From: Montifringilla adamsi
Lineage: Eukaryota > Chordata > Aves > Passeriformes > Passeridae
Direction of reading: 5' to 3'
Length of the DNA: 64,000 nucleotides
Assembly (NCBI GenBank): GCA_017590115.1
Contig: JAGGNK010006448.1
Coordinates: 10,650,099 to 10,714,098, forward strand
The notes under the pieces are model-generated. The model saw only the letters and a list, made by a program, of their open reading frames with translations. It had not been told where the DNA came from and made no database searches. Positions within the stretch are counted from its first letter, which is position 1; each line of letters opens with the position of its first letter. This document shows, in pieces, positions 44,435 through 57,023 of the stretch. Made by a program: the position numbers and the translations under genes.

Positions 44435-45674
44435 TCATATTCACAGAAATTAAGAGCACTGTCCAAGATAAGTGCTTGGACTCTCTTAGTATGGAAAAAC
44501 TGAAGAAAGAAAAGCTTTTTGGTGGAAAATTCACCCATCCTCGCTGTAAAACACCCTCCTGTCTGTAAAACATTTGTGGTTTTCCAAGTGACCTTAGAAT
44601 AGGTTTCTAATATTTAGTTGCTTAAATGCAACCATTGTGATAGACCTTTATCTTAATCAAGGTGGGTCCAAAGAATGTTTTCTTCAGTTGCAAACATCTG
44701 TAATCACAGATTAAAATGGGTGTTTGTTAAAATGCATTAATCCACTTCCAACTGGAAACAAATTTTTACTACTTGGGGAGGGAGCCCTGACTCTTCTAGG
44801 TTTTCTGAAAGCAAACCTTGTTTCTTAACTTAGAAAAGAGGCTGGTAGCCAAGCACTACTTTCCTTAAACCAACTTGTAGCTGTAATCATGCACATTATT
44901 TTGAAGTGCCAGTAGTCATAAATGTTTTTTTATCGCTGGGAAAAGCAGGAGTACTGGCAACAACAAAAGTGTACTTTGACAAACTGCTGAAATCAAAATC
45001 AAAGCTCTGATAATGTTTGGTGCCTCACTACTGTAAACTAGTACTTGCTCAGGGCCTCCTACCAACATGGAGAACCTTGTTTAAAAGCACAGGCCAAAAT
45101 TTTAAAAAGTGCTGCAATGTTTATAGAGTTCCTAGTAACATGAGACCAACTTATAACACTGGAAAGTGTAGTACTTATTTTTCCAGTAAGGACAAACTAA
45201 CTCTAGCACCAAGAATTGGACTAAAGGGAACAGAGCTCTTAGGTTACTACAATTGCAATACAGTGTAGTTTTGGCAACACTTCTCTTTCCATCCCTGATC
45301 CTCTTTCCTTTGTTCTAATACATATTTATCCTTTCACCTGAAAATTAATCCTTCAAAGGCATACTGTTAGCACTTCATGAATTCTTCCCAGTAGGGCATT
45401 TATTTAATGTAGAAATGCTCATTTTAATTTTTAAAAAGTGAGTTCAGAGATCCTGTATTGCAAGTTGTAAATGGTTTGTCAAGCTGAACCCGAACTTATA
45501 ATTTCCTTTACTGTTCTCAAGATGAAGGAGTTTTAACTGTATTTATTTTACTGCTAGAGTCCTAAAATTTACAGATCAAATGATTTTGGAAAAAAAAATT
45601 GCCTTAAGAAATTTAATCATTCCATTTAGAATGGTGACTTTCATTTATTGAATCCCTAGTTTAACATGAATTTA

Positions 45675-46206
45675 TGTTGTCATTTGATCCCAGCCAGCAG
45701 CTAAGCATCCACGTAGCAGCTCATTCCCTTTCCAACAGTGAGACAGGAGAGAATCAGACGAGAAAAAGGGAGAAAATTTTGGGGTCGAATTAAAGACAAG
45801 TAAAGGAAAGAGGAAAAAAATCCACCACAATTGTTGCTATGACAATCAGTCCCACTTCCCGTGGGGAGCCTGGTGCCATCATGTCTCCAAGCTATGGCCA
45901 CCATGGCAGACAAGCACACTCAGTTTTATTGCCGAGCACAATTAATACGGAATGGGATGCGATATCCCGTTGGCCAGTTCAGATCAGCTGCCCTGGCTGT
46001 GTTGCTTCCTGGCCTCTTACCCACCCCAGCCTCCTCACCGAGGGGCAGACTGAGCAATGGAGAAAGCCTCACACTGTGCAGGCACTGTTCAGCCACAGCC
46101 AAAACTGTCGTTTGTGATCAGCACTGTTTCAGTCCTGAATCGGGAATGCAGCACCATAAAGACTGATACCAAGAAAGGTAACTCTGTCCCAGCTGGACTG
46201 AGAACA
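45675..46206 (+). mobile_element. Degenerate solo LTR of an avian endogenous retrovirus
   Basis: Starts TGTTGTCATTTGATCCCAGC and continues CAGCAGCTAAGCATCCACGTAG, a decayed version of the common avian LTR opening. It goes on through GAGAATCAGACGAGAAAAAG and CGTTGGCCAGTTCAGATCAGC. Near the end come GCACTGTTCAGCCACAGCCAAAAC and AACTCTGTCCCAGCTGGACTGAGAACA. The unit is TG...CA, 532 bp long. TTTA flanks it on both sides (45671-45674 and 46207-46210), a possible 4-bp target duplication. Open frames at 45839-46166 lie inside it and are not genes. No viral internal region is attached. Confidence 0.8.
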
Positions 46207-47270
46207 TTTAGCTATTTATATAAATTAGAAATATATTTATTACTATTTCCTGATGGCACTTGTGCACTTTAACTGCTACATTGCTTTTTTTTTTCTTTGA
46301 AAAGCTCTCTTTTTCTGAGACTAATTGGTAGCAGCCTATATTACTAATTTGCTAAAACAGTCAGAACAGTGTACCTGCAGTCCCATTTGCAGCCTCAGCA
46401 ATGGAAAGGAAATCTATATGCAGCAATATAAATATTTTACTGCATAAGCTTTGATTGTATATAATTTCATGTCCATGCATTACTTGCAGTAGTAAAACAC
46501 ATTTTTAAGTAATTTGGAAAGTCATACAATAATTTAAAGAAACTAGACAGCAAAACAACTGGAGAGGCATTTTTTTCTAGCACAGGTGCTCTTTAAATTT
46601 TTTTACAATATTGCATTAATTGAGGAAGCAAAGGTATACTGGAGCCCTCATGTAAAAATGCAAATTTTTCATGTCTTTGATGCTGTTCTAGTATGGCTGG
46701 TAAAAATGAAAGGAGAACCCAGAAGCAGAAAAGCAAAAGAGCAAATGCTCAGACAAAGCACAGCACCAGGAAAGCACAAAACACTTGAGGGTTTTTAAAG
46801 TAACTGAGTAATCCAAACCTGAGGTAGTACAAGATTTTGCAGATGAATTACTGAAGACAAAATTCCATCACAAAGATTGCTTCTATTACTAGTTGTGATC
46901 ACTTGCTTCTTTTTCATTCTTTCTTCTAAATTGTGGCAATATTCTCAGCAATAATAAAGAATTCAAGGGGACGAAGAGTGCTGAATTGTACAAAAGTTGA
47001 ATCAGTTTATATACAATAAGCTACCCTAACAGATTGCCAGATGAAGCATTTGAATGGATTTTACTTCATTTGAGAAGGCCTTAGGGAGCTGAGAAAACAA
47101 GTTAAGGCATTCATTCTTTGGGAACTCAGGAAATCCAGCATAATTTTCTTGCTTCAGGTTAGTGAAGTCATCTAAATCCATCCTTCACAGTGCTTTCAAC
47201 AGTGCTGTGGCAGTTGACATGTGTCCTTGTCCTTGCAATCAAAACAAACTTCCATCACATCCATTTGCAA
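46207..47270. other. GPC6 intron between LTR and CR1
   Basis: AT-rich unique sequence with no recognised element. Confidence 0.55.
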
Positions 47271-47645
47271 TGAATCATGGCATCATAGAACTATAGACAT
47301 AGAACGTCCTGAGTTGGAAGGGACCCACAAGGATTGCAAAGTCCATCTCCTGACCCAGCACAAGTCAGCCCCTAGAATCACACAATGTGCCTGAAAGTGT
47401 TGTCCAAATGCTTTTGAACAGGATTGTTGCTGTGACCACTTCCCTGGGGAGCCTGTTCCAGTGCCCAAACACCCTCAGATGAAAAACCTTCTCTTGATAT
47501 CCAACCTAAACCTCTCCTGGCACAATTTCAGTCCATTCCCTCAGTCCTGTCACTGGTCACCACAGAGGAGAGATAAGTGCCTGCCCCTCTGCCCCCCTTG
47601 TGAGGAACATGCAGACAGCTATGAGGTCTCCCCTCGGTCTTCCAG
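47271..47645 (-). mobile_element. CR1 LINE, 5'-truncated 3' end
   Basis: The + strand shows the reversed 3' terminus (AATCATGGCATCATAGAA, then GAGTTGGAAGGGACCCACAAG). It continues with CTTCCCTGGGGAGCCTGTTCCAG, TGATATCCAACCTAAACC and GAGGTCTCCCCTCGGTCTTCC. The nearby frames at 47283-47746 are translations of this element. Confidence 0.94.
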
Positions 47646-49199
47646 AAGATCTCTTGAGGGGAATGGGATATTACCTCTGAGCCCTGGAAGTGCATTTGCT
47701 TGGTTACAACAGTGAGGGTTAGCTGTGTTGGCTGTGACACTTGCACAGTTCTTCCAGGTATTACTTGCGTCAGACTGGCAGGTTGTCTTTCTGTATTCTG
47801 AATTATCTACTCACTTTTGCATGAATCTTAACATTTTGGAAACTATGCAGAGTGAACAGAACAAATGCCCTGCACATGTCAAAGAGAATTAGAAAAGTGT
47901 CTCATGTTAAGTATTTTGATGAAATATTGGACACATGTCTGCATTTTTCTTCTTGGTGGAAAACGTCTTTGTAAGTGAAAAAAAAATGGAAGGAAAGGAT
48001 ATGGAAAATTTTCAGTGCATGCAAAAGTACCTCTGAATAATAAGCAATAAGAAAATAACACCTTTTCATGCATAACTCTACAAATACTGTCTGGACTAAT
48101 GGTGTCTAAAATTGCATTGAATGCATTGTAACTTTTAATTCATTTTAAAATCACTGTTACTATAAAAACTTCTTGGACCACAGCAATTATACTAAAATGG
48201 ACACTTTTTTCTCTAGTGTTTTCCTAGAGAGATTTTGCCATCAAAATGCATGGAGGTACTATAAATTCTTACATGTTCTCCCTGGTTTTTAATGGCATTT
48301 TAAACTTTACATAACATAACAGTTTGAATCACAAAGCAAATATAAAGAGGTAAAGAGGTACTTAGAACAGTCCCAGCCTTGTTAAAATATACAAAGAAAT
48401 GGCCAGATTTTCAACAATACTGTGCAAGTAATTTTTAATAGTCTTTTTAGGATTTTCTGGACATATGAAATTAAATGATAGGAATTCTACAGGTGATGAG
48501 TTCATGTGGATGGAAGGGCTGGGCAAATTTTGGTGCTTGCTTTGCTACCAAAGCATGCATCCAGTACTTATATCAGCAGCCTGATTTTCCAGAAAGACCA
48601 ATATTCAAGGTCTTTGTCAGGTCCCTCTGACTGCTTTCAGACAGCTTGCTGCTTCTGTGCATCACAGCTGCGGCACTGGTCAGAGAGGTCCTTCTCTTGT
48701 TACCATCTGTAAATGGCATATGTTTATCCATTCATGCTTTTCCATTTTCTTGCCCTCCCCTCCAAATCAAGCAATCATTTTCAACTCAGGCTAATAGCAT
48801 TTTATCCAGGATATAGTGCTTAATCAATGTATGGAATCTGTGTCTCACACCAGACAGCAAAGGAGATAGCCACTTGTTCTTAATCCAAACTCCAGTGTGA
48901 TGAATGATCATTTTATAGTGTATTTTATTCTTCTCAATACAAAGTATCAGTGCAGTGTGATCATCATGGAACAGAAGAACAGGAGGAACAAAAGGATATG
49001 GCTGTTGGAAAAATTTTTTTTAGAATATACTTTTTAAAGTGTAGCATGCTTTTGCTATTAAAAACACTATATAAAATCTCTCCTCATTAGATAACCATGG
49101 ATTAATCAGAATCTGCATTATTTTTTTCTTTAAAAGTGAAATATTAAAATATATATATATATTATTTTCATACTAGAAGCTGCTCCTGTAAATGGAGCT

Positions 49200-49500
49200 T
49201 CATCACATTGGTATATGCATACTACTGCTAATCTGTGTTGAAAACCAAAGAGGACTCTGCATACAAGCCTAATTATACCAAAAGCAGTGTCAATGACACC
49301 AGAGTAATCTTTAACAGAGCACTCACAAAAAAATGGAGGTGTTCTTCTGGGACTTTCGATGGTATTAATAAGGGCTTCATCAAATCAAGAGATCTTATTA
49401 AAGAGACGTGCTGTATATATCTTAATGACAGACTATTTAGGAGCCTATCAGGATCCCAAATGAGAACAGTAATTGCCTTAATGGGATGCTGATTCTTTCC
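49200..49500. promoter_or_regulatory. Candidate conserved non-coding block, open on both strands
   Basis: Includes GATGGTATTAATAAGGGC, GATCTTATTAAAGAGACG and GTAATTGCCTTAATGGG. Frames of 85 (+) and 77 (-) codons overlap. Such two-strand openness is common in selected non-coding elements as well as by chance. Neither peptide looks like a protein family. Confidence 0.22.
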
Positions 49501-51769
49501 AGACACAGGACAGTAGCTGTTGGAAGTAATGTCTTTGTCTCTTAGGTTTTTTTGGGTTTTTTTACTTTCTGTAATAAAATAAGAAATGCAATTCCTGTTA
49601 CTATAAAAATAAAAATAATTGATCCTTTAAAGTTTAATCATTACAGTGCTCCATTAAAATATCTGACCTAAACTACTATTTACCTTTTTTATTTAGTCTG
49701 AGTTGAGTTTAAATAGAATTTATTGGACAGGATATAATACTAAATTGTTAGGGACCAAGGCTATTGCTTCTATTCTGTTTTAAACATCTTTATTCTCTTA
49801 GAAGGACTGTCTTCTGCAGTAAAGAAAATTCCAGTTTTATCCCAGGAGTATAATTTTTTTCCAATTATGTATAATGTCTGTAGTGAAATTTAGATTATTT
49901 GAGGAAATGTCAACCAAACCTGTGCTAGAGAGATACTATATGGATATTTGCAGAAAAGGAACTACAAAGAAGAGGAAGAAAATATTTTTTGAAGTCCAGT
50001 TCACTAGTGCAATCTTTTCCTCTGATTTATGATTTGCTGATGTTATTACAGTTTTCCCAGCATTCAATGAGTTTTAAAAGAAATCCTGTATAATACCATA
50101 ACTGTGCTTGGGACAAAGGAGCAAAATATTACAATTACTATTGTAACAGTAAACACACACTAACTCTGTTAAGGCCATGTGTATACAAAATATCTTCACA
50201 TCTAACCTTTCATTCTGAAAATGTACTGATTTTCCCATTCTTCTTCACTATTTCTGAAGGCCTGAAAATGAGGGGAAAGTGTAGTAGTACATGAGAACTT
50301 GCACTGTTAAGCTGTGGTTTTCTCTAAAGGATCTTCATCAGCTGCTGACAGATGAAAAGGCCAAAAAAAGTTTCCTTTACATAACCCTTCATAACAGTAC
50401 AGTATCTGAGATGGAAAAAAAAGAGCTGGTCTCAAAATACTTGTGCTAAAGGCTATGTAACTACTAATTCAAAAATGCATGAGGTGAAGATGCAGCATCA
50501 TTTTAACTGACCTCAGAAATGCCCTCATTTAGTTTAAACCAAATATTAGAAGTCAAGCAATTCATTATTTTTTGCCCATGTCCATGAAACTATTGACCTG
50601 TGACATGGTTTTTATTAGAACATCATTTATATTTTGTCCTCAAAATTTCATGTAGTCATTACTCATTAAAATATGAAAGAAAAAATGATGATCAGAAGAG
50701 GGAAGAGCATGTTTCTTCTCCAGGTATTGACAAGATGAGGTGAGCTGAGATCCTTTTCTCCTAATCCCAGTGCTGCCAGATTCTGCAAGGAGTTGCTGAA
50801 TTTCTTTCTCAGAAACAAAGCACAATTCCTTTTTAAAATGTCTTTGGCAGAGGAATGTTCAAAGCTGCAAAGAAAAGTGCCATTTGCTCAAGGTGGTATT
50901 ACCTCTGCACTGCTGTCGTTGTGGGGCATTCTTGGGCTTACTTCTCTCTCTAGGTTGTCACTCAGTCCCAGGAAGTAAAAACCAAGATGATAAATTTGTG
51001 TGAGGTCCCCAGCTTCTTCAGCTTCCTCCTTTACACTGCCAGAGCTCTGCTTCACTCTTCCCTCATCATTTTTCCCAGGAAGTTTTATGGATCATGTACT
51101 TTTTTATCAACTTCTTACTTGATTTCATCAGCTTTACTGTTTTGTAGTGTGGTGTGATGATTTTTTTATTTTCTTTCTGGAGTCACTGTGCATTTATTTT
51201 GAAGCAATGCAGAAAAATGGTGTGAATGATTTTCCTTCACTCTCCTCTCAGTGAAGGCATGTGTGTATTGATAATGATGGAAGAAATGGTGGTTGTCTGA
51301 GTTGTGGGGTTGGTTGGTTGGTTTGTTCATGGATTTGTTTTTCTGATGCAACAGGTATCTGTGTATTGATGTTGTCACAGCTTTGCTCAAACCTTATAGA
51401 GTCGGTAGTGCAGGCAAGATTATAGGGGGGCGTTTGCATTCAGAGAACCTATTGAGCTAAGCACCTATTACTTATCTTCAGGCTAACTATATGTCAGGAG
51501 TGCTGACTTGCTTAATTTAAAGACTGTTCCAGAAATCTTGTGCTGCCTTGTTTGCTGCACAATCACTGACTGAGTGGCTATTTACACCTATTAAATTGGT
51601 GCTGCTCACCTCATCCTATAAATCTCATGCATCCTTTCACGACCATTAGATATCATATCTAGTTACAATCTCTTCTAAAACCAGAATTTTCCTATATGTA
51701 CACAGGATTACATCAGTCTCTTCCATGGCCAACAGACAGAACAGACAGAAGTTTTATTCTGGAAGTTAC

Positions 51770-51789
51770 TTTTTTTTTTTTTTTTTTTT
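51770..51789 (+). repeat. Poly(T) run of 20
   Basis: Simple homopolymer tract. No retrocopy was recognised on the complementary strand. Confidence 0.9.
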
Positions 51790-52399
51790 ACAGTTTTAAA
51801 CCATTTATTAAATGGGCAGAAATAGATGAATAGATAATTACCAGTAAAATATCCCCAGCTTCTTTCCCTCATCTGACAACAAGAATACAAGAATCAATCA
51901 TTCTGCCACTGAGCATTGATTAATCAAGCCAAAAGAGGAGTCTACCACAGACAAATCTACCACATCCCAAAAATCTGGCTGGAATATGTTACTAGGACAG
52001 GTCTATGTTCAGTGCTTGATCAGGCAGAAATGCACAATTCCTAGCCAGAATTACTCTTTCTCCATCTTCCACAGTTTGGGGTTTTTTGCATTATTTTTAC
52101 CCGTACCTTTGTGGAGGGGATTTTGTTTGGTGAAGGCCACTTTGATTTCACAGAACTCACATGGTATCAACAACCATCATTTTTCTCAACAAAAAGCTAC
52201 CACTAAGAGATTCTGAAAGATGGAAAAGAAAACTTGGTTATATTAATCTGTTAGCTGTTTGGCTCTTCATCTTTATTTTGACCCTCTTAAGAACCACTAG
52301 GGCTTTCCTGAAGTACATTTTTGCTTATTTGCAGTGGAGGATACAATTACAGAGCAATTTAGTTCTTAGGCAGCAGAAAGATGTTGTGTAAGCAGAAGG

Positions 52400-52600
52400 C
52401 AACGACAGCTGAAGGTTTTTATGCGGTTCTGTAATTCACTAATTAAAAAAGATCATTCTAGCAAACAGAACTGCCTCTTGAGATAATGCTTAATGAACAT
52501 TTCAGTGACTGGATACCTTTAAACTCCGGTCAAGATTGCTATGGCTTGTAAGATTGCATTCAAGAAGACTGAATGATATAGCACACAAATTAGTTTTAGC
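52400..52600. promoter_or_regulatory. Candidate conserved non-coding block
   Basis: Repeat-free sequence with CACTAATTAAAAAAG, GATAATGCTTAATGAAC and kept CpGs (ATGCGGTTC, CTCCGGTC). Texture only. Confidence 0.18.
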
Positions 52601-55600
52601 TTTCATCAAAGAATTTTGAACTGCTTAGCATATTTATATCTCTTGTACTTACATTTGCTGAAAAAGTGAATTTATAACCACTGAAAGCCCAGGCAGATCT
52701 CCTTAACGGCATGTATTGATTTTTACACAACATCAGTTTTACCTCATTAATAATAGAGTCTTTTGACATAATGACTCCATATAGATACTGTCTGTCATTC
52801 TTTTGGGAATCTACTGTTTTGGAATATATACCCAGGACTTCTTACAGTGTGACATGTACAATACCAATGTCTGAATCTTAATAAAATCAGCTTTCTAGGG
52901 GAGCAACTAGCAACTTTGGGAAGACTCCTTGCAGAAAATGCCTAGTAGGGTTTGATGAGGTAAAAATAAGCCTTCTCACAAGCACTCATGAAGATGACTG
53001 AACTTTCTTGATGATTTTTGTAGATTCCTCTGTCTCTTGGAGGGGAATTAAGAACAATATGCTGCCTGAATTAAAAGCAGAATGATATAATGCCAGTGAC
53101 CATTAATGTGCCAAAACAGCTGTTCTCATCTTCTGGGATGCAGTCTGGGGCTCAGCAGCTAATTGCTGATACTGCACCAGTACCAGAAGGAGCAGGGGAC
53201 TTCTGTTTGCTCAGATTATAGAATTCCTATTTAGGACACAATGAACTTTAGCATTGAAGAACTGAGGATTTCAAGGCATCATGGGCTGGTAGTTGTTGCC
53301 ACAGTGGAGCCTCACCACATGCTATGTCTTAGCAACAGCCCATGTAGGATGATGCATATAGCAAGCCTCCAGTGAAATAATTGTGGTGTGATTTACACTT
53401 CATCAAGGGGACTGCAAAAAAAAAGCAAAACAAGCTTATTAGGCACAATATATGTAGAAATTTGTCAGATCAGAAGTGACTGAAGATAGCTGTTATGGAA
53501 ATAATATGATACTAATGTAGTTGTTCTTTCTTTTACTGTCAGGATAATTGGAATACTTTAAAGAAAAAGCAATCGCATGGGTATGAAAGCAATGCTCCAA
53601 TTTTAACACTCTATTATGCCTCATCTATTTTTTTTTTCTTTTTCCAGAGTTCCTTATGTCTGTGCCTAGAAGGATTGATACAAACTTGGTATTCAGTCAG
53701 AAAAGTAACACGTTTGAGATCATTTCCTTTCTAATTAATTTTTTATTAATTTTCATCATAAAGGTCGCCTTACTCCTCATATTTTGCAAACCTAGCAGTG
53801 AGTCTTACCAAACACATAGGTTAGGATTCTCAATGTTTTTCACTCAACCATATGAAATTTAAGTTGCACAAATAACTTCAGTGCAGAGAGTATCATTATA
53901 TCTGATTTTCAGGTATCTGGCTCCCAGGATGCCACTACCTATACAGAGAATACAGGAAAAGATACATGGAAAAATATTCCTCATCAGCCAATGTGCTAAA
54001 TGTCTTAACTGCCTGAGATGCCTCTCATTATGGATAATGCTTCAACATTGCTTCAGGTGTGAGATTCCTCCTCCCTCCAATTTAAATGGACCATTAATTT
54101 CAACAAGATACAAGCATCTCAGTATCATTTTTGGATTTAGGCCTAAGTGGAAGAGTGGTTTTTTGCGCTGCATGTTTTGCTAGATGTAAAGCAATGGCAG
54201 CACAAAAACTATTTGCCTCTGTGGTTTGGCTTTGGTGGTAATATGGAGCTAACATTTGGGTTTGAAGACCCCATTTGTTCTGGCAGGGCTTTTTTGGTTT
54301 TTTTTTCCTGTCACGTAACTTTAAATTACGCTCACTTAGCTTATTCTGCTTTTCTCTTTTCCTTATCCATGTATTCTCCACATAAATATCTAATAAAAAA
54401 ATGCTAATTCCAGGCTTAAGAAAACCAAATTTAGGGTAAATCTCCAAATCTCCTTACTTTCACACAGGCTTTTAATTCATAATTATTTTACCATTAATAA
54501 TTTCAACAGAGCTGGAGATTAAATAGAACAATTATTAATTAAAATGGTATCAAGTATAAATGCATAATGTGCCTTTATAAAATAAAAAGTATGAAATAGA
54601 AATGAAATATAATAATTGGAAATTATTCTTGTGTCTGCCATATGAAATTAGTCCATTTTCATAAAGCCAGGATGGAAACAGCAGGAAACTATGTGAAGCA
54701 ATAAGCAGCACTAGGAACTTCTACAAAAGTGTAGAAGCACTGTTGGTGCTGATTTTTTTTCTCACCTTATAGATTGCATGTTCTCTGGTGCTGTGATTTC
54801 TTAATTGGGTGGATTTTTCTGCTTTTCACCCAAAGATGGAGCTGACTTATTTAAACTGGAGGCTGAAATGAAAAGGGACAGGAATCACCCATATGACTGC
54901 ATTTTAGGAGTGTGCAGAGCCCGATTTTCTGCCCTTGTTTTCAGACTGACACTTGACAGGTGGGCAAAGCACATTGAAATCCAGGGTGCATGATTTTGTA
55001 CATCTCTGCCTCTTGCTCTACATAGCTGACCACTCACAGATCAGTGGGAATTCAGATCTGGTTTTTGCATGACAGGGTGGGTGATAAAAAGCCTGGATGA
55101 AGTAAGAAACCTTGCTTGCGTTTTGCTGCTTGGGCTCAGGTACTGTGTCCCTGTGCTGCCCCAGAGCATCTCTCCCAGGGCCTCCACAAGCCAGAGGCTT
55201 TCCAAGGCTGAGGCTTGTGGTTGATGAAGCACAGATTCTCCACTCTTGGCAGAAGCCTCCTTTGTTTTTTCTTCTGTGAATAATTTCTAGTTCCCTACTT
55301 TTTTGCTTTATCTTGCTGCCCCAAAAAGAAAATTTGGTTTTTTACCTTTTGTTCCCTTTTATAGAAAAGGAGAAAGGGGAAAAAAATACTTTTCTACCTT
55401 TAACTGACCTCCTTGTCTTCTGTGTAGACAGGGTGATCGTTAAGGTTAATGACTCATCATTGTCCATAATCTGGTGAGTGATAAAGGACTTTTCATTCTA
55501 CATTCACAGATTGAAATAAAAAACCACAGACTTTTTACTGCAGTATTAAACAAATTACTAGATCTCATAACCTGTACATTGGCGGAATCCCAAATCATCA

Positions 55601-56579
55601 AAGCAAAGAAATTGGAAAGCATTTATCCAAGATAAAAGGATGCAAGTGCTTTCTGCACTTCAGCTCTCCAGGGTATTTTGGGTCACTGGGCATTTCCAGT
55701 GTTCCCTGCTGCCTTTTCTAGATGTTGCATCTGTAAAATACCACAAAACATATTTTGTGTGTTGAGCATAAAGCGATGTGAGTTAACAGAGTATGGCTGG
55801 GTTGATTCCCTTTTGTGGCAGGGTGCTGAATATAATTATGTACAGTGAACTTGAATTTAGCATATATAAATTAGGAGACTGAAAATTACCTTTGAGATTC
55901 AGTTTAAACCTACAGGGTCTTGAGGGACTATACTGAGAAGCACTTGCCAGTCTCAAAACATCTGCAGCAAGGATGCCTGAGCAGAAGGGCAAATTACCAT
56001 ATCTTCTGAGAGTATAAGTGTATCTGAGTAGCTGAAGAAGGATAGTGTTAAGAAATGCCTAATAAAACTCAAACTAAATTTGTGTAATCCGTTAATCTTC
56101 AGAATTTGCCTTACTTAGGTCAGGATGAGCCCTCAATGTGCTGAACAAAAGTTTTGTGCTTTTGACTTGAAATTATGTGCCAGTGACCCAAGTCAAACAA
56201 ATGAAGAAAGGCCTTAGTGAGCAATGTCTGAAGATAAGTAGTTTGGATTCTGCTTAGAATATGGCAGCTTTCAAAGTTCAAATCCTTTGCTATTTGGAAC
56301 AATATAGAAGGGCTGCCATTTGAGCTTAAAAAAAAAAAATCTCATAAGAGAGAACTGCAGGCACTGCAAGACAGACAGATTGATTGCTTGCACTCGTCAG
56401 AGACATAGTGTGTGGGATCTTTGCCCTGGCTGCTGCTCCAGGGAAATAAACCAGGAGGAGGGATTGGTTTAACACCTCTCGCCAGGGGCTGTCAGTGAGG
56501 CAGCTCCTGGTGGGTCTGTGCTGGTCCACGTGTGGGTCAGCCCCATCTGATGCTACTGGGACTGCCATGTGGAGTGCAG

Positions 56580-57023
56580 GAGTCATGGACAAACTGGAGC
56601 AAAGGGATGCTAAGATGGTTAAGTGTCTGGGGAGAGGAGAGGAGAGGAGAGGAGAGGAGAGGAGAGGAGAGGAGAGGAGAGGAGAGGAGAGGAGAGGACT
56701 GTTCGACCTGTAGAAGAGAAAGCTCAGGGGAGAACTCATCAGCGTATATAAATCCCTAAAGTGAGGGAAGTTAAGAAATTGGAGCCAGGCTCTTCCCTCT
56801 GGTGCCCAGTCATTTAAGAATAAGAAGAAAGTAATTTACTATAACAATGGTAAAACACTGGTGCAGGTTGTCCAGAGAGGTAGTCTCTCTCTATGGAGAT
56901 ATATTCAAAACTCATCAGGGCAAGGGGCTGGTCAGCCTGCTGCAGCTGACCCTACTGTGAGCCAGGTGTTGGACAAGGGCATGTCCAGAGGTGCTTGTCC
57001 ATCTCAGCAATCCTCTGGGATCC
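56580..57023 (+). mobile_element. CR1 LINE 3' region interrupted by a pentamer array
   Basis: GGACAAACTGGAGCAAAGGG and AAGATGGTTAAGTGTCTGG match the CR1 segment ahead of its purine-rich tract. After the GGAGA array it resumes with CTGTTCGACCTGTAGAAGAG and then GAGCCAGGCTCTTCCCTCTG. It continues through GTTGTCCAGAGAGGTAG and TATGGAGATATATTCAAAAC, ending with a worn GTCCATCTCAGCAATCCTCTGGGAT tail. It is much diverged, so an old copy. It may reach back to about 56480. Confidence 0.88.
56631..56695 (+). repeat. (GGAGA)13 pentanucleotide microsatellite
   Basis: Thirteen perfect GGAGA units over 65 bp, nested inside the CR1 copy at 56.6-57.0 kb. A minus-strand frame of repeated LLSSP arises from it and is not a gene. 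Confidence 0.98.

Larger units (their letters stand above)
41253..45674. other. GPC6 intron between two LTRs
   Basis: Unique intron with a conserved-looking block at 42.28-42.56 kb and a 22-bp direct repeat at 44.39-44.43 kb. Open frames of up to 89 codons match nothing known. Confidence 0.55.
47646..56579. other. GPC6 intron, long stretch
   Basis: Nine kilobases without a recognised transposon or gene. An AT dinucleotide run lies near 49.15 kb and a run of 20 T at 51770-51789. Blocks at about 49.2-49.5 and 52.4-52.6 kb have conserved-element texture. A 115-codon minus frame at 54100-54447 resembles no family I know. Confidence 0.55.

Noticed and set aside
45839..46166. Two overlapping + frames of 92 and 101 codons
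   Set aside because: Both lie inside the degenerate LTR, which carries no genes.
54100..54447. 115-codon minus-strand frame overlapping + frames
   Set aside because: Overlapping frames on both strands, low-complexity lysine stretch and no known domain; treated as chance.
56326..56739. 137-codon minus-strand frame with repeated LLSSP
   Set aside because: It is the translation of the (GGAGA)13 microsatellite and flanking CR1, not a protein gene.
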